Source of the DNA: Nocardioides kribbensis
Lineage (GTDB): Bacteria; Actinomycetota; Actinomycetes; Propionibacteriales; Nocardioidaceae
Assembly: GCF_015070375.1 (NCBI RefSeq)
Contig: NZ_JADCLL010000005.1
Span: forward strand, 372,001-436,000
Length of the DNA: 64,000 nucleotides
Reading direction: 5' to 3'
The stretch's first letter is position 1, and every line of letters begins with the position of its first letter. Both the position numbers and the translations under genes were made by a program. Shown one piece after another: positions 29,691 through 39,003 of the stretch. The notes under the pieces are model-generated. The model searched no databases, was not told the origin of the DNA, and saw only the letters and a list, made by a program, of their open reading frames with translations.

Positions 29691-32600
29691 CCGGGCCCCA
29701 GCAGCTGCTTGAGGTCGGCGAAGAGCGCCGGGGTGGCGGTGACCCGGAGCCGGTCGTCGAGCCGCATCACCTTGGTCGCCTCGCGCGTCATCAGCCGCAG
29801 CCGCACCTCGGTCATGCCGGGGTGGGTGGAGAGCACGTCGCGCAGCTGCTCGATGACCGGCGGGGTGCAGCGGGTCGAGGGCATGCTGATGACGACCGGG
29901 CCCGAGGGGCCGTCGGAGATGTCGGGCACCGAGACCTCCTGGCCGTGGATCTCGGGCTGGTCCTTGCTCTTCGACAGCCGGCCCTTGACCGTGAGGATGG
30001 CGTCCTCGATGAGCAGGGTGCTGGCCAGCTGGTAGGCGCTGGGGAAGAGCAGCACGTCGATCGCGCCGTCGAGGTCCTCGAGGGTGACCATCGCCCACGC
30101 GTCGCCGCGCTTGGTGATCTTGCGCTGCACCGTGGTCACCAGGCCGCTGATGGTGATGGGCGAGCCGTCGGAGCGCTCCTCGTCGAGCATGAGCTGACCG
30201 ATGCTGCAGTCGCTGGAGTTGGTGAGCACGTGCTCGAGGCCCAGCAGCGGGTGGTCGGAGACGTAGAGCCCGAGCATGTCGCGCTCGTGGCCCAGCAGGG
30301 TCATCTTGTCCCACTCGTCGATCTCGGGCACCGTCACCGTGATCCCGAAGGACCCGCCCGCGTCGTCGTCGAGCCCGCCGAAGAGGGAGTCCTGACCGAT
30401 CGCCTCGTTGCGCTTGATGTCGACGTACTGGTCGACCGCGGTCTCGTGGATCGTGACCAGCGCGCGCCGCCGGTGCTTCATCTCGTCGAAGGCGCCGGCC
30501 TTGACCAGCGACTCGATGACGCGCTTGTTGCACACCAGCGCCGGCACCTTGTCCATGAAGTCGTTGAAGTCGGCGTAGCGGCCCTTCTCCTCGCGCGCCG
30601 CCACGATGCCGTCGACGACGTTGGCGCCGACGTTGCGCACCGCCGTCAGGCCGAAGCGGATGTCGGTGCCGACGGGGGTGAAGTTGGAGGAGGACTCGTT
30701 GACGTCGGGCGGGAGCACCTGGATCTTCATCCGGCGGCACTCGTTGAGGTAGATGGCCGACTTGTCCTTGTCGTCCTTGGTCGAGGTCAGCAGCGCGGCC
30801 ATGTACTCGGCCGGGTAGTTGGCCTTGAGGTAGGCCGTCCAGTACGACACCAGGCCGTAGGCCGCGGAGTGGGCCTTGTTGAAGGCGTAGTCGGAGAAGG
30901 GCAGCAGGATGTCCCACAGCGTCTTGACCGCGGCGGCGCTGTAGCCGCGCTCCTTCATGCCCTGGGAGAAGCCCTCGAACTGCTTGTCCAGCTCCGACTT
31001 CTTCTTCTTGCCCATCGCGCGACGCAGGATGTCGGCCTGGCCCAGGCTGTAGCCCGCGAGCTTCTGCGCGATGGCCATGACCTGCTCCTGGTAGACGATC
31101 AGGCCGTAGGTCTCGCCCAGGATGTCCTCGAGCGGCTCGGCCAGCTCGGGGTGGATCGCCTCCACCGGCTCGCGCCCGGTCTTGCGGCGGGCGTACTTGT
31201 TGTGGGAGTCGGCGCCCATCGGGCCGGGCCGGTAGAGCGCGCCGACGGCGGAGATGTCCTCGAAGGTGTCGGGTCGCATGGAGCGCAGCAGCGCCCGCAT
31301 CGGACCGCCGTCGAGCTGGAAGACGCCGAGGGTGTCGCCGCGCTGGAGCAGGCCGTAGGTGGCCTCGTCGGTGAGCGGGAGGTCCTCGAGCACCACGGTC
31401 TCGCCGCGGTTGGCCTGGATGTTCTTGACCGCGTCGTCGAGCACGGTGAGGTTGCGCAGGCCCAGGAAGTCCATCTTGATCAGGCCGAGGCCCTCACAGG
31501 TGGGGTAGTCGAACTGGGTGATCATCGCGCCGTCGGCGGGGCGCTTGAGCAGCGGGATCACGTCGACCAGCGGCTCGCTGGACATGATCACGCCGGCGGC
31601 GTGCACGCCCCACTGCCGCTTGAGGCCCTCGATGCCGATGGCGGTGTCGACGACGCGCTGGACGTCCTTGTCGGCGTCGTAGAGCTGGCGGAACTCCCCG
31701 CCCTCGCCGTAGCGCTTGTGCTCGGGGTCGAAGATCTCCTGCAGCGGCACGTCCTTGCCCATGACCGCCGCCGGCATGGCCTTGGTGATCCGGTCGCCCA
31801 TCGCGAAGGGGTAGCCCAGGATGCGCGAGGAGTCCTTGACGGCCTGCTTGGCCTTGATGGTGCCGTAGGTGACGATGTAGGAGACGCGGTCGTCGCCGTA
31901 CTTGTCGGTGACGTAGCGGATGACCTCGCCGCGCCGACGCTCGTCGAAGTCGATGTCGAAGTCGGGCATCGAGACGCGGTCGGGGTTGAGGAAGCGCTCG
32001 AAGATCAGGCCGTGCTGGAGCGGGTCGAGGTCGGTGATGCGCATCGCGTAGGCGACCATCGAGCCCGCGCCCGAGCCGCGGCCGGGTCCGACGCGGATGC
32101 CGTTGTCCTTGGCCCAGTTGATGAAGTCGGCGACCACCAGGAAGTAGCCCGGGAAGCCCATCTGGGTGATGACGCCGATCTCGAAGTCGGCCTGCTTGCG
32201 CACCGCGTCGGGGATGCCCGAGGGGTAGCGCACGTGCAGCCCGCGCTCGACCTCCTTGACCAGCCAGGAGTCCTCGTTCTCCCCCGGCGGGCAGGGGAAG
32301 CGCGGCATGTAGGTGCCGTTGCCCTCGGTGAACTCCACGTCGCAACGCTCGGCGATGAGCAGCGTGTTGTCGCAGGCCTCGGGGAAGTCGCGCCACAGCT
32401 CGCGCATCTCGGCGGCCGACTTGAGGTAGTAGCCGTCGCCGTTGAAGGCGAAGCGCTGCCCCGGGCCGTCGCCCGCGGGGATGTCCATGGTGGACCCGGA
32501 GTTGATGCAGAGCAGGTGCTCCTGGGCCTTGGCGTCCTCGCGCATCACGTAGTGCGAGTCGTTGGTGGCCAGGAGCGGGATGCCCATGTCCTTGCCCAGC

Positions 32601-33226
32601 CGCAGCAGGCCGTCCTTGACCCGGGTCTCGATGTCGAGGCCGTGGTCCATCAGCTCGAGGAAGTAGTTGTCCTTGCCGAGGATGTCCTGGAAGTCGCCCG
32701 CGACCTGCTTGGCGGCCTCGTAGTTGCCGTGGCGCAGGTGGACCTGCACCTCGCCGGAGGGGCAGCCGGTCGTGCCGATGATGCCCTTGCCGTGCTGGGA
32801 GAGCAGCTCGCGGTCCATGCGGGGGTGCTTGAAGAACCCGTCGCGCCACGCGCCCGTGGAGAGCCGGAAGAGGTTGTGCATGCCCTCGGTGGACTCCGAG
32901 AGCAACGTCATGTGGGTGTAGGCCCCGCGGTTGGAGACGTCGTCGGGGCCGCCGCCGTAGAAGTTCACGCCGCGCTTCTCGAAGCGGGAGATGTTGGGCG
33001 TGAAGTAGGCCTCGATGCCGATGATCGGCTTGACCCCCGCGGCCTTGGCCTTGGAGTAGAACTCGTAGGCCCCGAAGACGTTGCCGTGGTCGGTCATCGC
33101 CACCGCCGGCATGCCGAGCTCCGCGGCCCGGTCGGCCAGCGCGCCGAGGCGGGCGGCGCCGTCGAGCATGGAGTACTCGGTGTGCACGTGCAGGTGGACG
33201 AAGGAGTCCTGGGAGCCTGTCGACAT
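29675..33226 (-). CDS. dnaE: DNA polymerase III alpha subunit
   Basis: DnaE is the catalytic subunit of the replicative DNA polymerase. The 1183 residues run in order: PHP domain (HLHVHTEYSMLDG at residue 11; metal ligands preserved, consistent with PHP proofreading in actinobacterial DnaE1), palm with the catalytic Asp residues D422 and D424 in PDFDIDFDE, fingers, the tandem HhH region, an OB fold (ITISGLVTTVQRK) and a C-terminal domain. It is the essential DnaE1 type rather than the shorter, mutagenic DnaE2. ATG 33226 matches the family start. The upstream gap of 190 bases holds its promoter region, where I see no clear hexamers. Confidence 0.97.
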   Translation of the reverse strand: MSTGSQDSFVHLHVHTEYSMLDGAARLGALADRAAELGMPAVAMTDHGNVFGAYEFYSKAKAAGVKPIIGIEAYFTPNISRFEKRGVNFYGGGPDDVSNRGAYTHMTLLSESTEGMHNLFRLSTGAWRDGFFKHPRMDRELLSQHGKGIIGTTGCPSGEVQVHLRHGNYEAAKQVAGDFQDILGKDNYFLELMDHGLDIETRVKDGLLRLGKDMGIPLLATNDSHYVMREDAKAQEHLLCINSGSTMDIPAGDGPGQRFAFNGDGYYLKSAAEMRELWRDFPEACDNTLLIAERCDVEFTEGNGTYMPRFPCPPGENEDSWLVKEVERGLHVRYPSGIPDAVRKQADFEIGVITQMGFPGYFLVVADFINWAKDNGIRVGPGRGSGAGSMVAYAMRITDLDPLQHGLIFERFLNPDRVSMPDFDIDFDERRRGEVIRYVTDKYGDDRVSYIVTYGTIKAKQAVKDSSRILGYPFAMGDRITKAMPAAVMGKDVPLQEIFDPEHKRYGEGGEFRQLYDADKDVQRVVDTAIGIEGLKRQWGVHAAGVIMSSEPLVDVIPLLKRPADGAMITQFDYPTCEGLGLIKMDFLGLRNLTVLDDAVKNIQANRGETVVLEDLPLTDEATYGLLQRGDTLGVFQLDGGPMRALLRSMRPDTFEDISAVGALYRPGPMGADSHNKYARRKTGREPVEAIHPELAEPLEDILGETYGLIVYQEQVMAIAQKLAGYSLGQADILRRAMGKKKKSELDKQFEGFSQGMKERGYSAAAVKTLWDILLPFSDYAFNKAHSAAYGLVSYWTAYLKANYPAEYMAALLTSTKDDKDKSAIYLNECRRMKIQVLPPDVNESSSNFTPVGTDIRFGLTAVRNVGANVVDGIVAAREEKGRYADFNDFMDKVPALVCNKRVIESLVKAGAFDEMKHRRRALVTIHETAVDQYVDIKRNEAIGQDSLFGGLDDDAGGSFGITVTVPEIDEWDKMTLLGHERDMLGLYVSDHPLLGLEHVLTNSSDCSIGQLMLDEERSDGSPITISGLVTTVQRKITKRGDAWAMVTLEDLDGAIDVLLFPSAYQLASTLLIEDAILTVKGRLSKSKDQPEIHGQEVSVPDISDGPSGPVVISMPSTRCTPPVIEQLRDVLSTHPGMTEVRLRLMTREATKVMRLDDRLRVTATPALFADLKQLLGPGCLSV

Positions 33227-33368
33227 CGTGTGTGGAAGTCCTCGCCGGGTCGAGATCGGGCAGCGGTCAAGCAGGGTGCAGCGGTCTCGGACGGGCGCCG
33301 ATCGACCTTCTGGGGGAAGGGGATCAGCCTACGTCAACCGCTCCGGGGATCGTGCCAGCCGCCGCCGA

Positions 33369-33416
33369 CACCACCGGCGGCACCACCGGCGGCACCACCG
33401 GCGGCACCACCGGCGG
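33369..33416. repeat. Four perfect copies of a 12-bp repeat
   Basis: CACCACCGGCGG is repeated four times without change, ending one base before the stop codon triplet of the GNAT-chorismate mutase gene. The unit is close to self-complementary (CCACCGGCGG versus CCGCCGGTGG), so the 3' end of that transcript can fold into short hairpins. It may serve as a weak terminator or be a simple slippage array. Confidence 0.8.
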
Positions 33417-33417
33417 C

Positions 33418-34146
33418 TCAGCCCTCGCGGGCGGCGTCGAGGCTCTCGGTGATCACCACGTCGACGATGCGGTGCAGGCGCTCGGCCCCGAGGGCCGGTG
33501 CCCGCTGCGCCATCGCGACGGCGATGGCGCGCTCGCGGTCGGGGTCGCGACGGGTGTGGCCCTTGTGCGGCTGCACGGCGGCGGTGAGGGCCGCACGGCG
33601 CGCCAGCAGGTCGCCGAGCTGGTCGTCGACCTCGTCGATGAGCCCGCGCAGGAAGACGAGGGGCTCGCGACCGGGCCAGGCCACCCTCAGGTCGGGGGCG
33701 CGCTCCTCGTTGGCCGAGCCGTCGGTGCGCTCGAGCTCCACCAGCCCGTGGCGGGCGTAGAACGCCCGCGCCGCGGTGTTGGTCTCGAAGACCCACAGGC
33801 AGAAGCCGTCGGGCCGCTGCGCCTTCACGGTCTCCAGCAGCAGCGAGCCGAGCCCGCGACCCGCGGCACCGGGCAGCACGTAGAGGTCGTCGAGCCAGTC
33901 ACCGGCCAGGGCGGCGTAGGCCACGACGCGCCCGCCCTCCTGCGCCACCCACAGCTCGCGCGCGGAGAGGTCCCAGGTGGCGAACCAGCTGCGCACCTCG
34001 GTGTCGGGGTGCGCGCCCGGGGGCATCGCGGGGTGCGCCGCGCGGCGGCTGCGCAGGTGCACGTCGGCCACCTCGGCCAGGTCGGCGACCGTGCCCGGAC
34101 GCACCAGGACGTCGGGCTGCGCGGGGGGTCCGTCAGGACCCGTCAC
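33418..34146 (-). CDS. GNAT acetyltransferase-chorismate mutase fusion
   Basis: The 242-residue protein joins two enzymes. Residues about 14-160 are a GNAT N-acetyltransferase, with the acetyl-CoA loop [11 protein letters not shown] after LDDLYVLPG and the family ending [15 protein letters not shown]. Residues about 168-242 are an AroQ-type chorismate mutase whose active-site pattern is intact: [17 protein letters not shown], the Lys of QPHKG, RDPDRER and the closing ITES. Chorismate mutase makes prephenate for Phe and Tyr. The substrate of the GNAT part is unknown. GTG 34146 overlaps the rluD stop by 14 bases; a longer start in the same frame is low-complexity. The sequence supports a genuine fusion with no stop or frame break between the domains. 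Confidence 0.85.
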   Translation of the reverse strand: MTGPDGPPAQPDVLVRPGTVADLAEVADVHLRSRRAAHPAMPPGAHPDTEVRSWFATWDLSARELWVAQEGGRVVAYAALAGDWLDDLYVLPGAAGRGLGSLLLETVKAQRPDGFCLWVFETNTAARAFYARHGLVELERTDGSANEERAPDLRVAWPGREPLVFLRGLIDEVDDQLGDLLARRAALTAAVQPHKGHTRRDPDRERAIAVAMAQRAPALGAERLHRIVDVVITESLDAAREG

Positions 34147-35071
34147 GGACGACCTCGAGGGCGTGGGCGAGGTCGGCGGGGTACTCCGTCTCGTACTCGA
34201 CGTGCTCACCGGTGTCGGGGTGCTCGAAGCCGAGCCTGACGGCGTGGAGCCACTGCCGCTCCAGGCCCACGCGCTTGGCCAGCACGGGGTCGGCGCCGTA
34301 GGTCAGGTCGCCGACGCACGGGTGCTTGAGCGCGGACATGTGCACCCGGATCTGGTGGGTGCGGCCGGTCTCGAGGTGCACCTCGAGCAGGCTGGCGAAG
34401 CGGTGCGCCTCGAGCGTCTCGTAGTGGGTGACGCTGGCCCGCCCGTCGGCCATCACGGCGAACTTCCAGTCCGAGCGGGGGTGACGACCGATCGGGGCGT
34501 CGACCGTGCCCTCCAGCGGGTCGGGGTGGCCCTGGACGAGCGCGTGGTAGGTCTTGTCGACGGTGCGGTGGCGGAAGGCGTTCTTGAGCACCGAGTAGGC
34601 GTGCTCGGACTTGCAGATGACCATGACGCCGGACGTGCCGACGTCGAGGCGCTGCACGATGCCCTGGCGCTCGGACGCACCGCTGGTGGCGATGCGGAAG
34701 CCCGCGCCCGCGAGGTGGCCGACGACCGTGGGGCCGGTCCAGCCGGGCGAGGGGTGGACCGCGACGCCGACCGGCTTGTCGATCACCACGATGGACTCGT
34801 CGTCGTGGACGATCTTGATCCCCTCGACGATCTCGGGGGTCACCGTCAGCGGGTCGGTCAGGGTCGGGATCTCCACGTCGAGCAGCGAGCCGGGCAGCAC
34901 CCGGTCGCTCTTGCCGACGCCGGCGCCGTCGACCTGCACCAGGCCCTGCGCGATCAGGTCGGCCGCGCGGGTGCGCGAGAGCCCGAACATGCGGGCCAGG
35001 GCGGCGTCGACCCGCTCCCCCGCGAGGCTCTCGGGCACGCTGAGGCTGCGGTGCTCGGAGGTCTGGCTCAT
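34133..35071 (-). CDS. RluD-type pseudouridine synthase
   Basis: The 312-residue protein has an N-terminal S4 RNA-binding domain (residues about 12-70, [22 protein letters not shown]) and the RluA/C/D catalytic domain. The catalytic Asp lies in [12 protein letters not shown]; the usual His of HRLD is Gln here, as in many actinobacteria. GRTHQIRVH and [10 protein letters not shown] follow as usual. It should modify uridines in 23S rRNA, but the exact positions cannot be predicted. ATG 35071 overlaps the lspA stop as ATGA. The pairing with lspA is a conserved bacterial neighbourhood. Confidence 0.94.
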   Translation of the reverse strand: MSQTSEHRSLSVPESLAGERVDAALARMFGLSRTRAADLIAQGLVQVDGAGVGKSDRVLPGSLLDVEIPTLTDPLTVTPEIVEGIKIVHDDESIVVIDKPVGVAVHPSPGWTGPTVVGHLAGAGFRIATSGASERQGIVQRLDVGTSGVMVICKSEHAYSVLKNAFRHRTVDKTYHALVQGHPDPLEGTVDAPIGRHPRSDWKFAVMADGRASVTHYETLEAHRFASLLEVHLETGRTHQIRVHMSALKHPCVGDLTYGADPVLAKRVGLERQWLHAVRLGFEHPDTGEHVEYETEYPADLAHALEVVRDGS

Positions 35072-35718
35072 CGCTGGTCCCCCGCGGTCGGGCCGCTCGC
35101 CGTGGCTGCGTCGTCAGGCTCGGCGTCAGGCCGGTCGCCGGTCCGGTCGCCGGACTGGTCGTCGGGCTCGTGGTCGCGGTCGCGGGTGCCGTCGAGGCGG
35201 ACACCGCGGAAGGCCTGCACGAGGATGAGGCCGGCGGCGACGTTGATGCAGACGTCGGCCACGTTGAAGACCGGCCAGTTGGGGAGCATCAGGAAGTCGA
35301 TGACGTGGCCCCGCATCGGCCCGGGGTCGCGGAAGAGCCGGTCGGTGAGGTTGCCGGTCACACCCGCGAGCAGCAGGCCCAGCGCCACGGCCCACAGCCG
35401 GGAGCGCACCCGCAGGCTGAGCACGAGCACCACCACGGTGGCGGCGATCGCGATGCAGCTCAGCGCCACCGTGAACTGGGTGCCGGTGCTGAAGGCGGCG
35501 CCCGGGTTCTTGACCAGCGTCAGCGTGAGCAGGTCCCCGACGACGGGCACGTCGGGCTGGCCCTCGAGACGGTCGAGAGCGAGCACCTTGGTGACCAGGT
35601 CCACGGCGTACGCGGTGGCGGCGATCGTCGCGAACAGCGCCCACACCCGCGCCCGGGAGCGCCCGGCGGGGGCTGCGGTGGTCTCGGGGTCTATCGCCGT
35701 TCCTCGCGCTGCTTGCAT
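35068..35718 (-). CDS. lspA: Lipoprotein signal peptidase
   Basis: LspA cleaves the signal peptide of diacylglyceryl-modified prolipoproteins, the step after Lgt (also in this window). The protein has four membrane helices and both catalytic aspartates, in GNLTDRLF and FNVADVCIN, with the family stretch [13 protein letters not shown]. The start is inside the end of the DksA/TraR gene; I chose ATG 35718 over the GTG nine bases upstream. A C-terminal tail of about 45 residues is rich in Asp, Arg and Gly, with repeats such as [10 protein letters not shown], and has no known function. Confidence 0.94.
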   Translation of the reverse strand: MQAARGTAIDPETTAAPAGRSRARVWALFATIAATAYAVDLVTKVLALDRLEGQPDVPVVGDLLTLTLVKNPGAAFSTGTQFTVALSCIAIAATVVVLVLSLRVRSRLWAVALGLLLAGVTGNLTDRLFRDPGPMRGHVIDFLMLPNWPVFNVADVCINVAAGLILVQAFRGVRLDGTRDRDHEPDDQSGDRTGDRPDAEPDDAATASGPTAGDQR

Positions 35719-36137
35719 GTCATGCACAGTGTGGCACGCGGAAATGCCATCAGCCGATTCTTGCCGATCGGCTCTCCGCAGGACTCGCAGACGCCGTAGG
35801 TGCCGTCGTCGATGCGCGCCAGGGCCCGCTCGATCTGGGCCAGCTTGTCGCGCTCGTTGTTGAGCACGGTGAGCTCGTGGTCGCGCTCGAAGCTGCTCGC
35901 CCCGACGTCGGCCTGGTCCTGCCCGGCCCCGTCGCCGGAGTCGCGCATGAGCCCCGAGAGCTCCTGCTCCTGGTCGGCGATCACCTGGGCGATGTGGTCG
36001 TGCTGCTCGTGCAGCTCGCCGACGACCTCGTCGAGCTCGGCGGCGGTCCAGTCGGACTCGCCCTCCTTGACGACGAGGTCCTGGGCCTGGGCCGCGGTGG
36101 CGGCCTTCTTGGTGGGTGCTGCCTTGGTCACGGGCAC
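35691..36137 (-). CDS. DksA/TraR family zinc-finger protein
   Basis: The 148-residue protein has a Lys/Ala-rich N-terminus (KKAATAAQAQ), a long coiled-coil hairpin (residues about 30-105) and a four-cysteine zinc finger, CESCGEPIGKNRL to LCMTCK, near residues 117-141. This matches the DksA/TraR fold, whose members reach through the RNA polymerase secondary channel. The coiled-coil tip lacks the DxxDxA motif of enterobacterial DksA, so a role in the stringent response is not assured. The start is GTG 36137. The gene overlaps lspA by 28 bases. Confidence 0.9.
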   Translation of the reverse strand: MPVTKAAPTKKAATAAQAQDLVVKEGESDWTAAELDEVVGELHEQHDHIAQVIADQEQELSGLMRDSGDGAGQDQADVGASSFERDHELTVLNNERDKLAQIERALARIDDGTYGVCESCGEPIGKNRLMAFPRATLCMTCKQREERR

Positions 36138-36285
36138 AGCCTTCGAGCGGGGGCGCCGCAGCGCCGGGGGTGGACGGAGCAGGGAGGTCCGGGGGGCGGG
36201 AGAGGGGTGAGGACAGTGAGCAGGAGGGTAGCCAGTCGGTGGTGAACCGACCAGGGCCCCTCCGTCACGGGCCCGCGGAGACGAC

Positions 36286-36319
36286 GGCGCGGCCGGCCCC
36301 CGAGGGGACCGGCCGCGCC
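36286..36319 (-). terminator. GC-rich hairpin after wag31
   Basis: Arms GGCGCGGCCGGCCCC (36286-36300) and GGGGACCGGCCGCGCC (36304-36319) pair with a single bulged base. The hairpin lies 26 bases beyond the wag31 stop. There is no T-run, as is common for terminators in very GC-rich actinobacteria. Confidence 0.55.
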
Positions 36320-36344
36320 GGATCGAGCCGGGTGGAGCAGTCGC

Positions 36345-37148
36345 TCAGGACTCCTCGTCGCCCAGGATGGAGCGCAGACGCTTGGGGGCCGGGGCCTCCT
36401 CGGTCGGAGCGGCGCTCTCGGCGCCGTTCTGCAGCGCCTCCAGCTGCTGGGTGAAGTAGCTCTTCAGGCGCGAGCGGTACTCGCGCTCGAACGAGCGGAG
36501 GTTCTCGACCTCGCTGCTGAGCTTGTCGCGCTCGCGCTCCAGGTCGCCGAACATCTGCTGGCGACGCTCGGCGGTCTCGGAGTCGAGCATCGAGGCGCGG
36601 GTGCGCGCGTCGGACTCCATGCGGTCGGCCTTCGACTTCGACTCGGCCTCGAGACGCTCGGCCTTGGTGCGGGCCTCGCCCACGATCTTGTCGGCGTCGT
36701 TCTTGGCCTCGTCGACGAGCTCGTCGGCGTTGCGGGTGGCGATCTCGAGCAGGCGCGCCGCGGCGTTGGAGGCCTGCGGCACCGTCTCGACGCGGATCGT
36801 CTCCGTGGGGGTCGCGGCGGCGGGGGCGGCCGGTGCGGCCACGGGGGCCGGCGTCGGCTCGGGCTTCGCGACCGGCACGGGCTGCGTGACCGGCTCGGGC
36901 GTGGACGGCGCGGTGGTCGCCGGGGCGGACTGACCCGACGACGAGCCGGCCTGACCCGATCCCGACGGGCCCGATCCCGACTGGGCGGAGGCGAGCTTGG
37001 CGCGGAGGTCCTCGTTCTCCTTGGTGAGCCTCGCGAGCTCGGCCTCCACCTCGTCGAGGAACTGGTCGACCTCCCCCATGTCGTAGCCCTCGCGCAGCCG
37101 GACGGGAGTAAAGCGCTTGTTGCTCACGTCCTCAGGCGTCAGTGGCAT
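36345..37148 (-). CDS. wag31: DivIVA/Wag31 polar growth protein
   Basis: Wag31 binds the curved membrane at cell poles and septa and organises polar peptidoglycan synthesis. The 267-residue protein has the conserved N-terminal membrane-binding domain (MPLTPEDVSNKRFTPVR, then GYDMGEVDQFLDEVEAEL), a Pro/Ala/Ser/Thr-rich linker (residues about 60-125) and a long C-terminal coiled coil. ATG 37148 is the family start and has GGTGAGG just upstream; a longer frame from GTG 37160 adds four residues. The hexamer TATTGT (37239-37244) is a possible -10. Confidence 0.95.
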   Translation of the reverse strand: MPLTPEDVSNKRFTPVRLREGYDMGEVDQFLDEVEAELARLTKENEDLRAKLASAQSGSGPSGSGQAGSSSGQSAPATTAPSTPEPVTQPVPVAKPEPTPAPVAAPAAPAAATPTETIRVETVPQASNAAARLLEIATRNADELVDEAKNDADKIVGEARTKAERLEAESKSKADRMESDARTRASMLDSETAERRQQMFGDLERERDKLSSEVENLRSFEREYRSRLKSYFTQQLEALQNGAESAAPTEEAPAPKRLRSILGDEES

Positions 37149-37308
37149 GACCTCACCCATTCTCAGTCGTGGTGTTCAAGTGGATCCCAGACGTGCCGCG
37201 CGCGGATGCGCGAGGTCGTGCTGCGAACTTCTCGGGGAACAATAGCGCCTGTCGTGGGACAGGTGGGACAGGCGGGTCCCGGTGGGCGGCCGGGGCCCCG
37301 GAGGGCGC

Positions 37309-37605
37309 TCAGGCGATGTTGAAGACGGCGTCGTTGACGTTGAGCAGCACCCACGCGATGACCAGGACGAGCAGGAAGCTCAGGTCGAGCGCGATGCTCC
37401 CCAGACGCAGCGGCGGGATGAAGCGGCGCAGGAACTGGATGGGCGGGTCGGTGACCGAGTAGACCGCCTCGAGGACCAGCAGCAGCGGTCCGCGCGGACT
37501 CCAGGAGCGGGCGAAGACCTGCACCCAGTCCACGATGAAGCGCACCCACATGAGCGCGATGAAGAAGAACAGGATCCAGTGGATGATCCAACCGGCGATC
37601 TGCAC
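37309..37605 (-). CDS. YggT family membrane protein
   Basis: The 98-residue protein has two YggT-type membrane segments (WIIHWILFFFIALMWVRFIVDW and LDLSFLLVLVIAWVLLNV) and the family loop VYSVTDPPIQFLRRFIPPLRLGS. YggT proteins sit beside sepF in many Gram-positive bacteria, but their function is not settled. GTG 37605 follows AGGAG by 11 bases. The upstream part of the longer open frame is not conserved in type and is left out. Confidence 0.93.
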   Translation of the reverse strand: MQIAGWIIHWILFFFIALMWVRFIVDWVQVFARSWSPRGPLLLVLEAVYSVTDPPIQFLRRFIPPLRLGSIALDLSFLLVLVIAWVLLNVNDAVFNIA

Positions 37606-37657
37606 GTCGGTGATAGCTCCTGTCGGGGCCGGACCGGGCTCGTCGTGACGACGGGCC

Positions 37658-38167
37658 TCAGCTCTGGTTGAAGAAACCGCCCTCGGCGATCCGCTCCTTG
37701 TCCTCGGCGGCGACCGTGACGTTGGGCGGGGAGAGCAGGAACACCTTGTTGGTGACGCGCTCGATCGTGCCACGGGTGGCAAACACCAGGCCGGCGGCGA
37801 AGTCGACGAGACGCTTGGCGTCGGCGTCGTCCATCTCCGAGAGGTTCATGATCACCGGCACGCCCTCGCGGAAGTTCTCCCCGACGGTGCGGGCCTCGTT
37901 GTAGGTGCTCGGGTGCAGGGTCGTGATGCGGGACAATTCGGCTACCACTCCGGTGGGGCCGGCGGCCGGACGGCGGCGCTCGGCGAGGTCGGACACGGAC
38001 GCGGCTCGCGCCGCGGGCTGACGGGGCGCCGCCGGGGCGGGCTGACGCTGGGCCGGGACCGCCTGGGTCTCACGGGTGGTGTCGTCGCCGTCGTACTCGT
38101 CGTCGTACCGGCCGGTGTCCTCGAGCAGGCCGAGGTACTCGCCGATCCTGCGCATCGCGCCGCTCAT
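37658..38167 (-). CDS. sepF: Cell division protein SepF
   Basis: SepF anchors FtsZ to the membrane and bundles its filaments; actinobacteria lack FtsA, so SepF is the main anchor. The 169-residue protein has an N-terminal amphipathic helix ([11 protein letters not shown]), an acidic then Ala/Pro/Gln-rich linker, and the C-terminal FtsZ-binding domain ([46 protein letters not shown]). ATG 38167 is preceded by GGAGG at nine bases. The frame is open far upstream, but this is only a shadow of yggS and pgeF. Confidence 0.96.
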   Translation of the reverse strand: MSGAMRRIGEYLGLLEDTGRYDDEYDGDDTTRETQAVPAQRQPAPAAPRQPAARAASVSDLAERRRPAAGPTGVVAELSRITTLHPSTYNEARTVGENFREGVPVIMNLSEMDDADAKRLVDFAAGLVFATRGTIERVTNKVFLLSPPNVTVAAEDKERIAEGGFFNQS

Positions 38168-38241
38168 GACAGTCGTCCTCCGGAACTCCTGCGCCGTCGT
38201 CCCCGGGTGGGGCGATCGGCGCTCAACGTTGTAGTCGGACC

Positions 38242-39003
38242 CTACTGGACCGTGGGCCTCGAACCGAGCACCGCGGAGCCGAGCCGCACGTGTGTCGCGC
38301 CGGCCGCCACCGCCTGCTCGAGGTCGCCGCTCATGCCGGCGGACAGCACGGTCGCCGCGGGGTGCTGGGCGAGCAGCCGCTCGCGCAGGCGGGCCAGCCG
38401 CTCGAAGGCGGCGGCGGGGTCCTCGGCCGGCGGCGCCACGGCCATCAGGCCCCGCAGGCGCAGGTGCTCGGCCTGCGCCACGCGGTCGGCGAGGGCCAGG
38501 AGCGCCTCGGGTCCGACGCCGGCGCGCCCCTCGGCCCCGGGCGGGTCCAGGCTGACCTGCACCAGCACGTCGAGGGGTCGCCCACGCCGCTCGGCGCCCC
38601 GGTCGAGGGGACCGACGAGCTTGGGACGGTCGACCGACTCCACGACGGCGGAGTACGCCGCGACCGCCGAAGCCTTGTTGCTCTGCAGACCGCCGATGAA
38701 GTGCCACGACAGGTCGAGGTCGGCCAGCTCCGCGGCCTTGGCCTCGGCCTCCTGGTGCCGGTTCTCCCCCACGTCGGTGACCCCGAGCCCGGCCAGGACG
38801 CGCACGTCGGAGGCGGGGAAGAACTTGGTGACGACCACCAGGTCGACGTCGTCGCGTGCGCGCCCCGCCGCCACGCACGCGTCGGCGAGCCGCTCGCGGG
38901 CACGCCCGAGGGCGGCCGTCAGCTCCGCGGCGCGCTCCGCCGGGGCGACGGAGCCGCCCGTGGGCCGGTGCGGGTCGCCGGGAGCGGTGCCGTGGGCGCT
39001 CAC
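38242..39003 (-). CDS. YggS-type PLP homeostasis protein
   Basis: The 253-residue TIM-barrel protein binds PLP at the lysine in [14 protein letters not shown]. Family motifs [23 protein letters not shown] and [28 protein letters not shown] are all present. Such proteins (YggS/PLPBP) balance intracellular PLP and have no proven catalytic reaction. A 20-residue extension precedes the family start. GTG 39003 overlaps the pgeF stop as GTGA, and the gene keeps its usual place between pgeF and sepF. Confidence 0.95.
   Translation of the reverse strand: MSAHGTAPGDPHRPTGGSVAPAERAAELTAALGRARERLADACVAAGRARDDVDLVVVTKFFPASDVRVLAGLGVTDVGENRHQEAEAKAAELADLDLSWHFIGGLQSNKASAVAAYSAVVESVDRPKLVGPLDRGAERRGRPLDVLVQVSLDPPGAEGRAGVGPEALLALADRVAQAEHLRLRGLMAVAPPAEDPAAAFERLARLRERLLAQHPAATVLSAGMSGDLEQAVAAGATHVRLGSAVLGSRPTVQ

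Noticed and set aside
33369..33416. CACCACCGGCGG array as a CRISPR
   Set aside because: The units are 12 bases, directly adjacent and without spacers.
29582..33760. Long plus-strand open frame opposite dnaE
   Set aside because: Same effect: no recognisable motif, no start signals, and the antisense gene is an intact DnaE.
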